DNA of 22,788 nucleotides. Origin: Bianquea renquensis (GTDB lineage Bacteria; Bacillota; Clostridia; Lachnospirales; Bianqueaceae). Numbering within the stretch: the stretch's first letter is position 1; each line of letters opens with the position of its first letter. Of this stretch, positions 1-8,118 are shown piece by piece. The notes beneath the pieces are model-generated. The model saw only the letters and a program-made list of their open reading frames with translations, did no database searches and had not been told where the DNA came from. The stretch lies in contig NZ_JACRSQ010000041.1 of assembly GCF_014384895.1 (NCBI RefSeq), forward strand, positions 1 through 22,788, read 5' to 3'. The position numbers and the translations under genes were made by a program.

Positions 1-1
1 A

Positions 2-1699
2 GGGTTGAGCATGGGATGCAAGAAAGACGACAACAGCAGCACGGCGGATAGCAGTACCAGCAATCAGAGCTCCAATCAAAGTTCTGAGGCGGATTCGACG
101 CCGAGCACGGGAGAGATCGTCACGATCCAGTTCTACAGCGGCGGAGTAAATCCCAGTTCAACATACTATGAATGGCAGCAGGAGTATTTTGAAGAGAACC
201 TGGGCCTGCGGGTCGAGGCAATCGTAGCCGATAAAGAAAAGTTACAGCCCATGTTGGCGGCGGGAAATCTGCCGGACCTAGGGAAATATGCGGTTGACGC
301 GGATCCGACCCAGGCCATCGAGGGCGGACATGTCATGGATCTGACGGACTACGAGGATCAGATTCCCAACTACACGGAGAATCATCCCCAGTCAGTTCAG
401 TATTCCAAGGACTACAAGAGCGCGGGGACGGGAAAGCTGTATGCCATCATCACGCAGATTGGAACCTACAATTCCTACTCCATGGATGTAGGCTGCTATG
501 CGGCGAACATCCGCTGGGACATCTATGAAAAAGCGGGCAAACCGGAAGTGACGGATATGTATTCATACCTGGATGCTCTGAAGAAGATGCAGGAGGTATA
601 TCCGCAGACGGAGGATGGCCAGACGGTCTACGCCATGGGCTTTTATCCCAGCTGGGATGGAACCCATATGTCCAATGCAGGCAAATACTTAACTGTTATG
701 GGTGTAAGTGATACGGTTATTGGATATAATTTGTACAACATTGCAGAGGATAAGGTTGAAGCCATGATCGAGAAGGGCAGCTCCTACTATGAGGCCCTGA
801 AATGGATGTCGACAGCCAACCGCATGGGTCTGGTGGATCCGGACTCCATGACGCAGACTTACGAGATCTCGCAGGCGAAAATCGTAGATTCTGGACAGTA
901 CCTGACAGCGATGTATGGAAACTATTGCAGCGGCTACAACACGGATGAGCATGTGAATGGAGACGACCCGTCGGGCTTCATGCCGTTGATCTGGGACGGA
1001 CAGCACCCGGTTGTTACCGGTGATACGCTGATCGGCGGAGATACGGGGAATCCGGTGTTTGTCAGTTCCACCACGAAAGAATTGGACGCCTGCTTGAGAT
1101 TCATCAACATGATGTTCGATGAGGACGCACTGATGGTAATGTACGGTGGGCCGCAGGGCGAACTGTGGGATATCGTGGACGGAGAATATGTTCTGACAGA
1201 TGCGGTCGACGACTTCTTGACAACAGGATCCCATACCTTTGGAACCGGCGAGAGCAGCTCCGACTGGTGGGGAGCGTGGGGGCTAATGGCTGCAACCAAG
1301 ACTTCCAAGTACGGTGCGCCGCTTCGCATCAGCGACAATCCGGAGTACACCGAAAAGAATATTGCGAACAACAAAGTTGTGGATATGTATGAGGAGTACT
1401 ATGGCTACCGCCGGCCCATTCAGGTGTGGACAGAGAAAGATCTCATCTGCTATCAGCCAGAATGGAAAAAGCTTATTGAATCCATGCCGTCGGATCTGCA
1501 GGATATCCAGAGCAACGTCAAGAGCGTTGTCTGCGAGTACTCCTGGAAGATCGTCATGAATGCCAAAGATGACGCGGAAATTGACTCCATGTTCGATGAG
1601 ATGAAGACTCAGTGCGACGCTCTTGGGCTTCAGCAGATCGTTGATTGGGGTAAGAGCCAGATTGAAACCGCTATGACCAATGGCGCTAAGTACGAGTAA
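2..1699 (+). CDS. ABC transporter substrate-binding lipoprotein, LplA/YtcQ-like, 5' end outside window
   Basis: This is the 3' part of a large extracellular solute-binding lipoprotein; about 565 residues are visible. The frame is already open at the window edge and its first residues read L-S-M-G-C, which fits the end of a lipoprotein signal peptide with the cysteine as lipidation site, so the true start lies upstream. After the Cys comes a Ser/Thr/Asn-rich linker of about 35 residues, typical of a membrane tether, then a long periplasmic-binding-protein-like fold. Size and aromatic-rich, Asp/Gly-rich composition (for example the SSDWWGAWG stretch) resemble the ~550-residue lipoproteins that feed complex oligosaccharides to carbohydrate ABC importers. 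That substrate class is inferred from family resemblance. A strong terminator follows, so it is probably the last gene of its operon; permease genes would be expected upstream. Confidence 0.85.
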   Translation, partial: GLSMGCKKDDNSSTADSSTSNQSSNQSSEADSTPSTGEIVTIQFYSGGVNPSSTYYEWQQEYFEENLGLRVEAIVADKEKLQPMLAAGNLPDLGKYAVDADPTQAIEGGHVMDLTDYEDQIPNYTENHPQSVQYSKDYKSAGTGKLYAIITQIGTYNSYSMDVGCYAANIRWDIYEKAGKPEVTDMYSYLDALKKMQEVYPQTEDGQTVYAMGFYPSWDGTHMSNAGKYLTVMGVSDTVIGYNLYNIAEDKVEAMIEKGSSYYEALKWMSTANRMGLVDPDSMTQTYEISQAKIVDSGQYLTAMYGNYCSGYNTDEHVNGDDPSGFMPLIWDGQHPVVTGDTLIGGDTGNPVFVSSTTKELDACLRFINMMFDEDALMVMYGGPQGELWDIVDGEYVLTDAVDDFLTTGSHTFGTGESSSDWWGAWGLMAATKTSKYGAPLRISDNPEYTEKNIANNKVVDMYEEYYGYRRPIQVWTEKDLICYQPEWKKLIESMPSDLQDIQSNVKSVVCEYSWKIVMNAKDDAEIDSMFDEMKTQCDALGLQQIVDWGKSQIETAMTNGAKYE

Positions 1700-1718
1700 A
1701 TTTTAGCACAGTATAAGA

Positions 1719-1754
1719 GAATGGGGCCCTAGGAATGGCCCCATTCCTTTTTTT
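1719..1754 (+). terminator. Rho-independent terminator after the substrate-binding protein
   Basis: A perfect 10-bp stem (GAATGGGGCC at 1719-1728 against GGCCCCATTC at 1737-1746) with an 8-nt loop is followed by a run of seven T at 1748-1754. It starts 19 nt after the stop codon. Confidence 0.9.
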
Positions 1755-1840
1755 AACCTATAGGAAGTCCGCAGGGAGCCCGAAATTCCAGATAAAGATA
1801 AAAAACCGCGTCATTTGCCGGGAATCCTAACATGTTACGA

Positions 1841-1869
1841 TTGACAGAAAACCCAACTTTTGTTATACT
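1841..1869 (+). promoter_or_regulatory. Sigma-A promoter of glyS
   Basis: TTGACA at 1841-1846 and TATACT at 1864-1869 are separated by 17 bp, a near-consensus housekeeping promoter. The predicted transcript start near 1876 leaves a leader of about 120 nt. The leader holds a hairpin (GAGCTTTC 1892-1899 with GGAAGCTC 1919-1926, one G-U pair). I do not find the T-box consensus AGGGTGG-N-ACCGCG, although glycyl-tRNA synthetase genes of Firmicutes are often T-box controlled. Confidence 0.8.
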
Positions 1870-1998
1870 ATTCCCGAAGACTACTGTATTGGAGCTTTCT
1901 GCCGAGAGAGATGGAGACGGAAGCTCTTTCGATATGTCAAAATTTAGAATCCTGTGACAGGTTTGGTTTAAATTAAATTAAAGAAGGGAATGTTTATA

Positions 1999-3387
1999 GT
2001 GGAAAAGACCATGGAGAAGATTGTCGCGCTGGCGAAGGCGAGGGGATTCGTCTATCCTGGCTCCGAGATCTATGGAGGTCTTGCCAATACTTGGGATTAT
2101 GGCCCCTTGGGTGTTGAGCTGAAAAATAATGTAAAGAATGCGTGGTGGGACGCGTTTATCCGCAAGAATCCTCACAATGTTGGCGTTGACTGCGCCATTC
2201 TCATGAATCCGGAAGTATGGGTCGCGTCTGGGCATATCGGAGGGTTCAATGATCCGCTGATGGACTGTAAGAGCTGTAAAGAGCGGTTTCGGGCGGATAA
2301 ACTCATTGAAGATTACATGAAAGAACATGGGATCGCTGTGGAAGAGCCGGTTGACGCGTGGAGTCAGGCGCGCATGAAGGCATATATTGATGAGCAGAGC
2401 ATTCCCTGTCCCTCCTGTGGAAAACATGACTTCACGGACATTCGGCAGTTCAATCTGATGTTTAAAACGTTTCAAGGCGTTACAGAGGATGCAAAGGCGA
2501 CAGTCTACCTTCGGCCGGAGACAGCCCAGGGGATCTTCGTCAACTTTAAAAATGTGCAGAGGACCAGCCGAAAGAAAATTCCCTTTGGCATCGGTCAGAT
2601 CGGAAAGTCCTTCCGCAATGAGATCACGCCGGGAAACTTTACCTTCCGGACAAGAGAATTTGAGCAGATGGAATTGGAATTTTTCTGTGAACCGGATACA
2701 GACCTGGAATGGTTTGCCTACTGGAAGGAGTTCTGTTTCAACTGGCTTCTTCGCCTGGGCATGAACCGAGAGCATCTGCGGATGCGGGATCACAGCAAGG
2801 AGGAGCTGTCCCATTATTCCAAGGGGACATCTGATATCGAATACACGTTCCCCTTTGGGTGGGGAGAGCTGTGGGGAATCGCTGACCGCACGGATTTCGA
2901 CCTTAAGCAGCACCAGGAGCATTCTGGGGAGGATATGAGTTATTTTGACCAGGTGCAGAATAAGAAATATATTCCGTATTGTGTGGAGCCCTCCCTCGGC
3001 GCTGACCGAGTCACCCTCGCCTTTCTGTGCGAAGCTTACGACGAGGAGGAGCTGGAGGCTGGCGATGTGAGAAGTGTGCTGCGCTTCCATCCGGCGCTGG
3101 CACCGGTCAAGATGGCGGTGCTGCCTCTGTCCAAAAAGCTGTCGGACAAGGCGGAAGAGGTCTACCAGGAGCTATGCCGGCATTACAATGTTCAATTCGA
3201 CGATGCGGGGAGTATAGGAAAGCGGTATCGCCGGCAAGATGAGATTGGAACCCCCTTCTGCGTCACCGTCGACTTCGACACGCTGGAGGACGGCTGCGTT
3301 ACCATCCGGCACCGCGATTCCATGGAGCAGGAACGGATTTCCATTGACCAGCTGCTCCCTTACTTTGAGGATAAATTTATTTTTTGA
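1999..3387 (+). CDS. glyS: Glycyl-tRNA synthetase, dimeric eukaryote-like type
   Basis: Cytosolic class II aminoacyl-tRNA synthetase that charges tRNA-Gly with glycine using ATP. The N-terminus carries the family signature around VYPGSEIYGG and NTWDYGPLG. Two CxxC pairs at about residues 90-93 and 137-140 form a zinc knuckle in the insertion domain. Motif 2 is seen as FRNE (205) followed by FRTREFEQME (about 216-225), and motif 3 as EPSLGADR near 330; the last ~90 residues are the anticodon-binding domain. I place the start at the GTG at 1999 because AAGAAGGG (1981-1988) is 10 nt away; the upstream in-frame ATG at 1990 would leave only 1 nt. This gives 462 residues, normal for the alpha2 enzyme. 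It has its own promoter and appears monocistronic, since ppdK downstream also has a promoter. Confidence 0.96.
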   Translation: MEKTMEKIVALAKARGFVYPGSEIYGGLANTWDYGPLGVELKNNVKNAWWDAFIRKNPHNVGVDCAILMNPEVWVASGHIGGFNDPLMDCKSCKERFRADKLIEDYMKEHGIAVEEPVDAWSQARMKAYIDEQSIPCPSCGKHDFTDIRQFNLMFKTFQGVTEDAKATVYLRPETAQGIFVNFKNVQRTSRKKIPFGIGQIGKSFRNEITPGNFTFRTREFEQMELEFFCEPDTDLEWFAYWKEFCFNWLLRLGMNREHLRMRDHSKEELSHYSKGTSDIEYTFPFGWGELWGIADRTDFDLKQHQEHSGEDMSYFDQVQNKKYIPYCVEPSLGADRVTLAFLCEAYDEEELEAGDVRSVLRFHPALAPVKMAVLPLSKKLSDKAEEVYQELCRHYNVQFDDAGSIGKRYRRQDEIGTPFCVTVDFDTLEDGCVTIRHRDSMEQERISIDQLLPYFEDKFIF

Positions 3388-3427
3388 CATGGAAATACTT
3401 GATTTCCATGTTTGAAACCGTTATAAT
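3388..3427 (+). promoter_or_regulatory. ppdK promoter overlapped by a 9-bp dyad
   Basis: TATAAT at 3422-3427 with TTGATT at 3399-3404 and a 17-bp spacer makes a good sigma-A promoter. Immediately upstream and across the -35 lies a perfect inverted repeat, CATGGAAAT (3388-3396) and ATTTCCATG (3402-3410), separated by 5 nt. It begins right after the glyS stop codon. It could be an operator for a repressor, or a poor terminator for glyS, since only TTT follows. The ppdK leader also contains a possible 6-bp hairpin (GAGAGT 3453-3458 with ACTCTC 3476-3481) just before the ribosome binding site. Confidence 0.65.
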
Positions 3428-3504
3428 ATGATACTTGGTTGAATTCGAAACCGAGAGTCATATCTATAAATTTTTACTCTCATATAAAACTAGGAGGTAT
3501 ACAC

Positions 3505-6129
3505 ATGAGCAAGAAATGGGTTTATATGTTCAGTGAAGGGGACGCTTCCATGAGAAATCTTCTCGGCGGAAAAGGAGCGAATCTGGCTGAAATGACAAAG
3601 CTAGGTCTTCCGATTCCACAGGGTTTCACCGTTACCACGGAAGCGTGCACTGACTATTATGACCAGGGCAAGACGATTTCGGAAGAGATCAAGGGACAGA
3701 TTGAGGATGCGCTGAAGGTTGTGGAAGAGATCAACAACAAAAAGTTTGGCGATAACAACAATCCTTTGCTCGTCTCCGTCCGCTCTGGAGCCAGAGCTTC
3801 CATGCCAGGCATGATGGATACGATTTTGAATCTGGGATTGAACGATGTCGCCGTTGAGGGCTTTGCAGCGGGCACCGGCAATCCTCGTTTCGCATATGAT
3901 TCCTATCGCCGTTTTATTCAGATGTTCTCTGACGTCGTAATGGGCATTTCCAAATCAAAATTTGAGAGAGTGCTGGATGAGATCAAGGAGCAGAAGGGCG
4001 TCAAATTGGATACAGAGCTGGACGCGGATGATCTGAAAGAGGTCGTTGTGAAGTTCAAGGCGCTGTACAAGGAGGACATGGGCAAGGACTTCCCCCAGGA
4101 TCCGAAAGAACAGCTCATGGAAGCTGTCACTGCTGTTTTCCGCTCCTGGGATAATCCCCGTGCTATTGTATACCGCCGTATGAATGATATCCCCGGCGAC
4201 TGGGGAACCGCGGTTAACGTGCAGACCATGGTATTCGGAAATATGGGCGATACCTCGGGAACGGGCGTTGCCTTTACCCGCAACCCTGCAACCGGTGAGA
4301 ACGGTATTTTTGGTGAGTATCTGATCAATGCCCAGGGGGAGGACGTTGTGGCGGGTATCCGTACGCCTCAGCCGATCACCAAGCTTGAGGAAGATATGCC
4401 AGAGGTTTATAAGCAGTTCATGGAGATCGCCAGCAAGCTGGAAAATCACTATCGCGACATGCAGGATATGGAGTTCACCATTGAGAATGGCAAACTGTAC
4501 TTCCTGCAGACACGAAATGGCAAGCGCACCGCGGCGGCGGCTTTGAAGATTGCTGTGGATCTCGTCGATGAAGGAATGCTGACAGAGAAGGAAGCCGTTA
4601 TGAAGGTGGAGCCGAAGCAGCTGGATCAGCTTCTGCATCCGAATTTTGACGCGGCGGCGCTGAAGGCAGCAAAGGTTGTAGCCAAAGGTTTGGCGGCATC
4701 TCCAGGAGCAGCGGCTGGTAGAGTCTATTTTACAGCGGAAGATGCGAAGGAAGCAGGCGCCCGCGGCGAGCGTGTCGTGTTGGTTCGCCTGGAGACATCA
4801 CCTGAGGATATTGAGGGAATGGCAGCCTCGGAAGGTATCTTAACTGTGCGCGGCGGCATGACCTCCCATGCGGCTGTTGTAGCCCGTGGCATGGGAACCT
4901 GCTGCGTCAGCGGTTGTGGCGAGATCACGGTCAATGAAGAGGAGAAGTATTTCACTGTCGCCGGCCAGAAGATCGTGGAAGGGGAATATATCTCCATCGA
5001 CGGCTCCACCGGCAATGTGTACCTGGAAGACATCAAGACAGTGAAACCGGAGATTTCCGGCAACTTCGCACGCTTCATGGGTTGGGCTGACGCGGCCCGT
5101 AGGCTGAAAGTGCGCGCCAACGGAGACAATCCGAGAGACGTGAAAAATGCGGTGGAATTCGGTGCTGAGGGGATTGGCCTCTGCCGCACGGAGCATATGT
5201 TCTTTGAGGAAGCTCGAATTCCGATTGTGCGGAAGATGATTCTGTCCAAGACGGAAGAAGAGCGCAGAAAATACTTGGATCAGCTGCTGCCCATGCAGAA
5301 GGGTGATTTCAAGGGCATGTATGAGAGCCTCGGCGGCCGTCCCATGACAGTTCGCCTGCTGGATCCCCCGCTGCATGAATTCCTGCCGTCCCACGAGGAG
5401 GATATTCGGACGCTGGCCGCGGAAATGGGAGTCAGCTATGAGGAGCTGGCCGCTACGGTTGCCTCCTTGCACGAATTTAATCCCATGATGGGACACCGCG
5501 GATGCCGTCTGGCTGTGACTTATCCTGAGATTGCGGAGATGCAGGCGCGCGCCATCATGGAGGCGGCTGTGGAAGTCAGCCAGGAGAAGGGGTATGAGAT
5601 CGTTCCCGAAATCATGATCCCGCTGGTGGGCGAAGTCAAAGAGCTTGCCTATGTCAAGGGGATCGTTGTTGAGACAGCCAATAAGGTCCTGGAAGAAAAG
5701 AACGCCAAGATGGAGTATAAGGTCGGAACGATGATTGAGATCCCCCGCGCAGCTCTGACCGCGGACGAAATTGCGAAGGAAGCGGAGTTCTTCTCCTTCG
5801 GCACCAACGATCTGACGCAGATGACCTTCGGATTCTCCCGCGACGATGCTGGAAAATTCCTGGATTCGTACTATGAGAAGAAGATCTACGAGTTCGATCC
5901 CTTTGCAAAACTGGATCAGACTGGCGTTGGTCAGCTGGTCCAGATGGCCGCGGAGAAAGGGCGGAAGACCCGGCCCGATATCAAGCTGGGGATCTGCGGT
6001 GAGCACGGCGGCGATCCTTCTTCCATCGAGTTCTGCCATAAAGTTGGGCTGAACTATGTATCCTGTTCTCCCTTCCGCGTGCCAGTGGCCCGGTTGGCGG
6101 CGGCGCAGGCTGCGATCAATCAAAAGTAG
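3505..6129 (+). CDS. ppdK: Pyruvate, phosphate dikinase
   Basis: Reversibly converts ATP, phosphate and pyruvate to AMP, diphosphate and PEP in the cytosol; in anaerobic clostridia it links glycolysis and gluconeogenesis with PPi. With the ATG at 3505 (AGGAGG at 3492-3497, 7 nt away) the protein has 874 residues, the usual length. It shows an N-terminal ATP-grasp domain, a swivelling phosphohistidine domain with the GGMTSHAAVVARGMG motif (phospho-His at residue 455) and a C-terminal PEP/pyruvate TIM barrel with the GICGEHGGDP motif (Cys at 831). Both residue numbers equal those established for the Clostridium symbiosum enzyme, which supports start and integrity. The Thr two residues before His455 is the site used by regulatory PDRP kinases where they exist; no such gene is here. 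It is monocistronic, with its own promoter and terminator. Confidence 0.98.
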   Translation: MSKKWVYMFSEGDASMRNLLGGKGANLAEMTKLGLPIPQGFTVTTEACTDYYDQGKTISEEIKGQIEDALKVVEEINNKKFGDNNNPLLVSVRSGARASMPGMMDTILNLGLNDVAVEGFAAGTGNPRFAYDSYRRFIQMFSDVVMGISKSKFERVLDEIKEQKGVKLDTELDADDLKEVVVKFKALYKEDMGKDFPQDPKEQLMEAVTAVFRSWDNPRAIVYRRMNDIPGDWGTAVNVQTMVFGNMGDTSGTGVAFTRNPATGENGIFGEYLINAQGEDVVAGIRTPQPITKLEEDMPEVYKQFMEIASKLENHYRDMQDMEFTIENGKLYFLQTRNGKRTAAAALKIAVDLVDEGMLTEKEAVMKVEPKQLDQLLHPNFDAAALKAAKVVAKGLAASPGAAAGRVYFTAEDAKEAGARGERVVLVRLETSPEDIEGMAASEGILTVRGGMTSHAAVVARGMGTCCVSGCGEITVNEEEKYFTVAGQKIVEGEYISIDGSTGNVYLEDIKTVKPEISGNFARFMGWADAARRLKVRANGDNPRDVKNAVEFGAEGIGLCRTEHMFFEEARIPIVRKMILSKTEEERRKYLDQLLPMQKGDFKGMYESLGGRPMTVRLLDPPLHEFLPSHEEDIRTLAAEMGVSYEELAATVASLHEFNPMMGHRGCRLAVTYPEIAEMQARAIMEAAVEVSQEKGYEIVPEIMIPLVGEVKELAYVKGIVVETANKVLEEKNAKMEYKVGTMIEIPRAALTADEIAKEAEFFSFGTNDLTQMTFGFSRDDAGKFLDSYYEKKIYEFDPFAKLDQTGVGQLVQMAAEKGRKTRPDIKLGICGEHGGDPSSIEFCHKVGLNYVSCSPFRVPVARLAAAQAAINQK

Positions 6130-6191
6130 GCTATCGTCCCCGTTGTCAACCGGCAAAACAATTTAGGCTAAAAAATTTACCCTAAATATAG

Positions 6192-6240
6192 AGACAGACT
6201 TTGTAACACGGAAATTCCATGATATGAAGTCTGTCTTTTT
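6192..6240 (+). terminator. Terminator after ppdK
   Basis: AGACAGACTT (6192-6201) pairs perfectly with AAGTCTGTCT (6227-6236), followed by a T run to 6240. The 25-nt loop contains a small GGAA/TTCC self-complementary piece. It lies about 60 nt after the ppdK stop. Confidence 0.85.
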
Positions 6241-6254
6241 AATTGAAAAAAGCC

Positions 6255-6282
6255 GGTTGGTATAGACGTGCCAATCATTTTT
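6255..6282 (+). terminator. Possible second, weaker terminator
   Basis: GGTTGGTA (6255-6262) can pair with TGCCAATC (6269-6276) over 8 bp, with two G-U pairs and a 6-nt loop, and ATTTTTC follows. It may back up the ppdK terminator. Confidence 0.4.
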
Positions 6283-6306
6283 CTGGATTAGTCTTAAAAA
6301 AGATGA

Positions 6307-6312
6307 TATAAT
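6307..6312 (+). promoter_or_regulatory. -10 element before the 90-residue gene
   Basis: TATAAT at 6307-6312 matches consensus and lies 30 nt before the start codon. The bases about 17 bp upstream (around 6283-6289, TCTGGA) are a poor -35, so this is tentative. Confidence 0.4.
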
Positions 6313-6342
6313 ATGAGCAGAAAATGAAAGGAGACAGAAGAA

Positions 6343-6615
6343 ATGATGTATCCATTTATGACGCTCAACGATGAAACGGAAATTGTGCACTCACATATGC
6401 TGCCGGACGGACGTGTTAAGGTATATATAGAAAGACCGGATGAAAAATATGGTTTCCTTCATGCTACCTGCTGGCTCCCGGAATACAAATGGGAAGATGT
6501 CTATAAGTTCTCTGATGGTGATATACAGAAATTCCAGGAAATCATTGAATCTACTGCCCATTTGATTATGGAATTCTCGCAAGAAGGGGGATTTGAGGGA
6601 GCCGCAAATTTTTAG
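6343..6615 (+). CDS. Small protein of unknown function, 90 residues
   Basis: I do not recognise a family. The start is supported by AAAGGAG at 6327-6333, 9 nt from the ATG at 6343; a second ATG follows directly. The product is acidic and looks like a compact alpha/beta domain: an N-terminal half with likely beta strands (HSHMLPDGRVKVYIERP), a Trp-containing middle segment (CWLPEYKWEDVYKFSDGD) and a C-terminal helix (about residues 58-80). There is no signal peptide, membrane segment or cysteine metal site; the single Cys is near residue 43. It stands alone between the ppdK terminators and a gene-poor gap, with a consensus -10 in front. Its cytosolic location is inferred from the absence of export signals. 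Confidence 0.7.
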   Translation: MMYPFMTLNDETEIVHSHMLPDGRVKVYIERPDEKYGFLHATCWLPEYKWEDVYKFSDGDIQKFQEIIESTAHLIMEFSQEGGFEGAANF

Positions 6616-6955
6616 GATAGGCTCTTATTGGGTATACTTTTGGACAAATTTTGATGTGGTTTTTACATCAGAATAAATAGAACTTGCGCCTTGACTGTAA
6701 TGTATCAAAAAGGAACAAAACAGCAATGAAAATATTGGAATTTGCCACACGGCAGACGAGGCGGGGATTGGCTAATATAAACAATGAGCTTCACAAGGAT
6801 TAAACACACAAATGAAACAACGGTTGCGATATCTGATGCCATAGGCAACACCCCTTTAGGGGCAGGTCTATAATGTGCCCATGTGTTTTGGATGTCATTA
6901 AAATTGGTATTTTCTCACAATCTTCACACCATTGATATTGCCAGCGGCAAGCTTG
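6616..6955. other. Gene-poor gap of 340 bp
   Basis: No convincing gene is seen. There are two small hairpins (TGATGT 6652-6657 with ACATCA 6665-6670; CCCC-TTTA-GGGG at 6851-6862), neither with a proper T tail. On the minus strand, directly after the tetR stop and in another frame, about 20 codons read VTLDKLAAGN and onward to a stop; this vaguely recalls a FeoA-like N-terminus but is too short to call. The gap marks the edge of the AT-richer cassette and may hold decayed sequence. Confidence 0.5.
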
Positions 6956-7564
6956 TCAAGCGTTACCACATATTTCGGGTAGTGATCCTTGTGTCGCCTT
7001 TACTTTCAATATTTCCGGTATGGAGACACGGCTGATAAGAAGCATATTTTGCAACACAGTCTCTCTGTCCTGCGTTATTTTGTTTTTAACCCAGTTAATC
7101 AACATTCCGGCACACCCTTCTGTATAGAAGTTTGCAAGAAAATCGGTAAATTGTTCATCAATCATCAAATTATACATTTGTGCTCCGGTTACGATCGTGT
7201 TCCATATGATGCCGTACAGATCTGTATAGAAAAAGCGCTTTAATTCCTCATTCCCCATAGAATCATACGCACAGTTGATAATGTGTTTGTTTTCTTCCAC
7301 ATAATCCATAATGAAGCGTATAGCTTCTTCTGTATTCACTACCATATCAAATTGTTTTACAACTTCAATGGCTTCTTCCTCAAACATCCATTTAAGCAGA
7401 GCATATATATCGGTAAAATGATAATAAAATGTCTTTCTGTTTACATTGCATTCAGCTGTCAAGTCACTAACTGTAATCTTTGAAAGTTTTTTTGTTTCCA
7501 TTGCCTTCTTCAAGGCAGCGGCAAGGGATTTTTTTGTTTTCCGAGACAATTCTTCGTTAGTCAT
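6956..7564 (-). CDS. TetR/AcrR family transcriptional regulator
   Basis: DNA-binding repressor of 202 residues. The N-terminal helix-turn-helix is clear: KITVSDLTAECNVNRKTFYY at about residues 31-50, with the typical FYYHF pattern. The C-terminal part (from about 75) resembles the TetR C-terminal domain seen in DhaS-like regulators, which senses a ligand or partner. The start is the ATG at 7564 because GAGGT (7577-7573) is 8 nt away; an in-frame TTG at 7570 would leave only 2 nt. It is transcribed away from the exporter operon, and the shared 230-bp region holds its promoter and several inverted repeats. The likely role is control of that operon and of itself; this is inferred from position. 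Ligand unknown. Confidence 0.92.
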   Translation of the reverse strand: MTNEELSRKTKKSLAAALKKAMETKKLSKITVSDLTAECNVNRKTFYYHFTDIYALLKWMFEEEAIEVVKQFDMVVNTEEAIRFIMDYVEENKHIINCAYDSMGNEELKRFFYTDLYGIIWNTIVTGAQMYNLMIDEQFTDFLANFYTEGCAGMLINWVKNKITQDRETVLQNMLLISRVSIPEILKVKATQGSLPEICGNA

Positions 7565-7590
7565 TCGCAATTACCTCACAAAATATAGAT

Positions 7591-7635
7591 GTATGTGCAT
7601 ATACTTATTATACACCTGACCGGTAAATAACACAA
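7591..7635 (-). promoter_or_regulatory. tetR promoter with candidate operator
   Basis: On the minus strand, TATAAT (7612-7607) follows TTGTGT (7635-7630) with a 17-bp spacer. Just downstream of the -10 is a near-palindrome of 14 bp at 7591-7604 (GTATGTGCATATAC; 12 of 14 positions symmetric), placed where a repressor would block initiation. ACCGGT lies in the spacer. Autoregulation by the TetR protein is inferred. Confidence 0.6.
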
Positions 7636-7636
7636 C

Positions 7637-7731
7637 GGACAATGTGGGGATAGATGCCCCATATCTTGTAAATCGATGGTCAATTGCTACACATTTGTCC
7701 CATATGCCACATTAAGGTAGTGATTGACCAT
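7637..7731. repeat. Inverted repeats between tetR and the exporter operon
   Basis: A perfect 9-bp pair, ATGGTCAAT (7676-7684) and ATTGACCAT (7723-7731), is separated by 38 nt. Further pairs are GGACAATGTG (from 7637) with CACATTTGTCC (ending near 7700; one extra T) and TGGGG with CCCCA around 7645-7661. The right arm of the 9-bp pair contains TTGACC, a possible -35 for the plus-strand operon, although I cannot place its -10 with certainty (TTATAA near 7751 is about 20 bp away). These repeats may be operator half sites or a leader structure. Confidence 0.5.
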
Positions 7732-7794
7732 TTTATATTGGAGCGATTTATTATAAAGTATCCGTATCACGAATTGGGAGGAAAGGAAATCAAA

Positions 7795-8103
7795 ATGAAT
7801 GCAGGAAATTCTTTGGCTTTCGATGTCTGTATGAGAACGCCCGTCGGGACCCGAACAGGGCGTATGACCGTTTTCTGCAATACTGATACGGTCAGTGGCC
7901 GGTTGGATATTCTCAATCACAGCGAACCGTTTGAGGGAACAATGGACAGAGACGGTAATTGTAGATTGTATGGAAAAATCATCACCCTGATGAGGGCCAT
8001 AGAGTATGAAGCGATTGGAAAAATAGCCCATGACAGTCTTGAACTGTCTATCATAGATGACCGATACATTTTTGAAATTACCGGAACACCATGCCAGCTG
8101 TAA
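7795..8103 (+). CDS. Small protein of unknown function, first gene of the exporter operon
   Basis: 102 residues; I do not recognise a family. The start at ATG 7795 is supported by GGGAGGAAAGGA just upstream (AAAGGA about 7 nt away); the frame is open further upstream but without a ribosome site. The sequence alternates hydrophobic and polar residues, suggesting a small beta-rich fold, with no signal peptide and no membrane segment. It contains a glycine/charged middle (FEGTMDRDGNCRLYGK) and three cysteines. The exporter gene starts 15 nt after its stop, so the two are almost surely co-transcribed. A cytosolic accessory or ligand-binding role for the exporter is only a guess from position. Confidence 0.75.
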   Translation: MNAGNSLAFDVCMRTPVGTRTGRMTVFCNTDTVSGRLDILNHSEPFEGTMDRDGNCRLYGKIITLMRAIEYEAIGKIAHDSLELSIIDDRYIFEITGTPCQL

Positions 8104-8118
8104 GAGGAGCAACGATCC

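Noticed and set aside
1870..1998. T-box riboswitch in the glyS leader
   Set aside because: The AGGGTGG-N-ACCGCG antiterminator consensus is not present, and there is no terminator hairpin with a T run before the start codon.
1978..3090. A 370-codon open frame on the minus strand
   Set aside because: It lies opposite glyS, whose protein is fully recognisable with all class II motifs; the antisense product shows no family and is a codon-bias shadow.
3384..3427. TTGACA at 3384-3389 as the ppdK -35
   Set aside because: It is 32 bp from the TATAAT at 3422; TTGATT at 3399 with 17-bp spacing is a better partner.
4840..6156. A 438-codon open frame on the minus strand
   Set aside because: It is antisense to the C-terminal half of ppdK, which is intact with catalytic residues at the expected positions; no domain is seen in the antisense product.
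6900..6966. Short minus-strand frame beginning VTLDKLAAGN after the tetR stop, slightly like a FeoA N-terminus
   Set aside because: Only about 20 codons before a stop, no ribosome site and no further homologous sequence; too short to support even as a relic.
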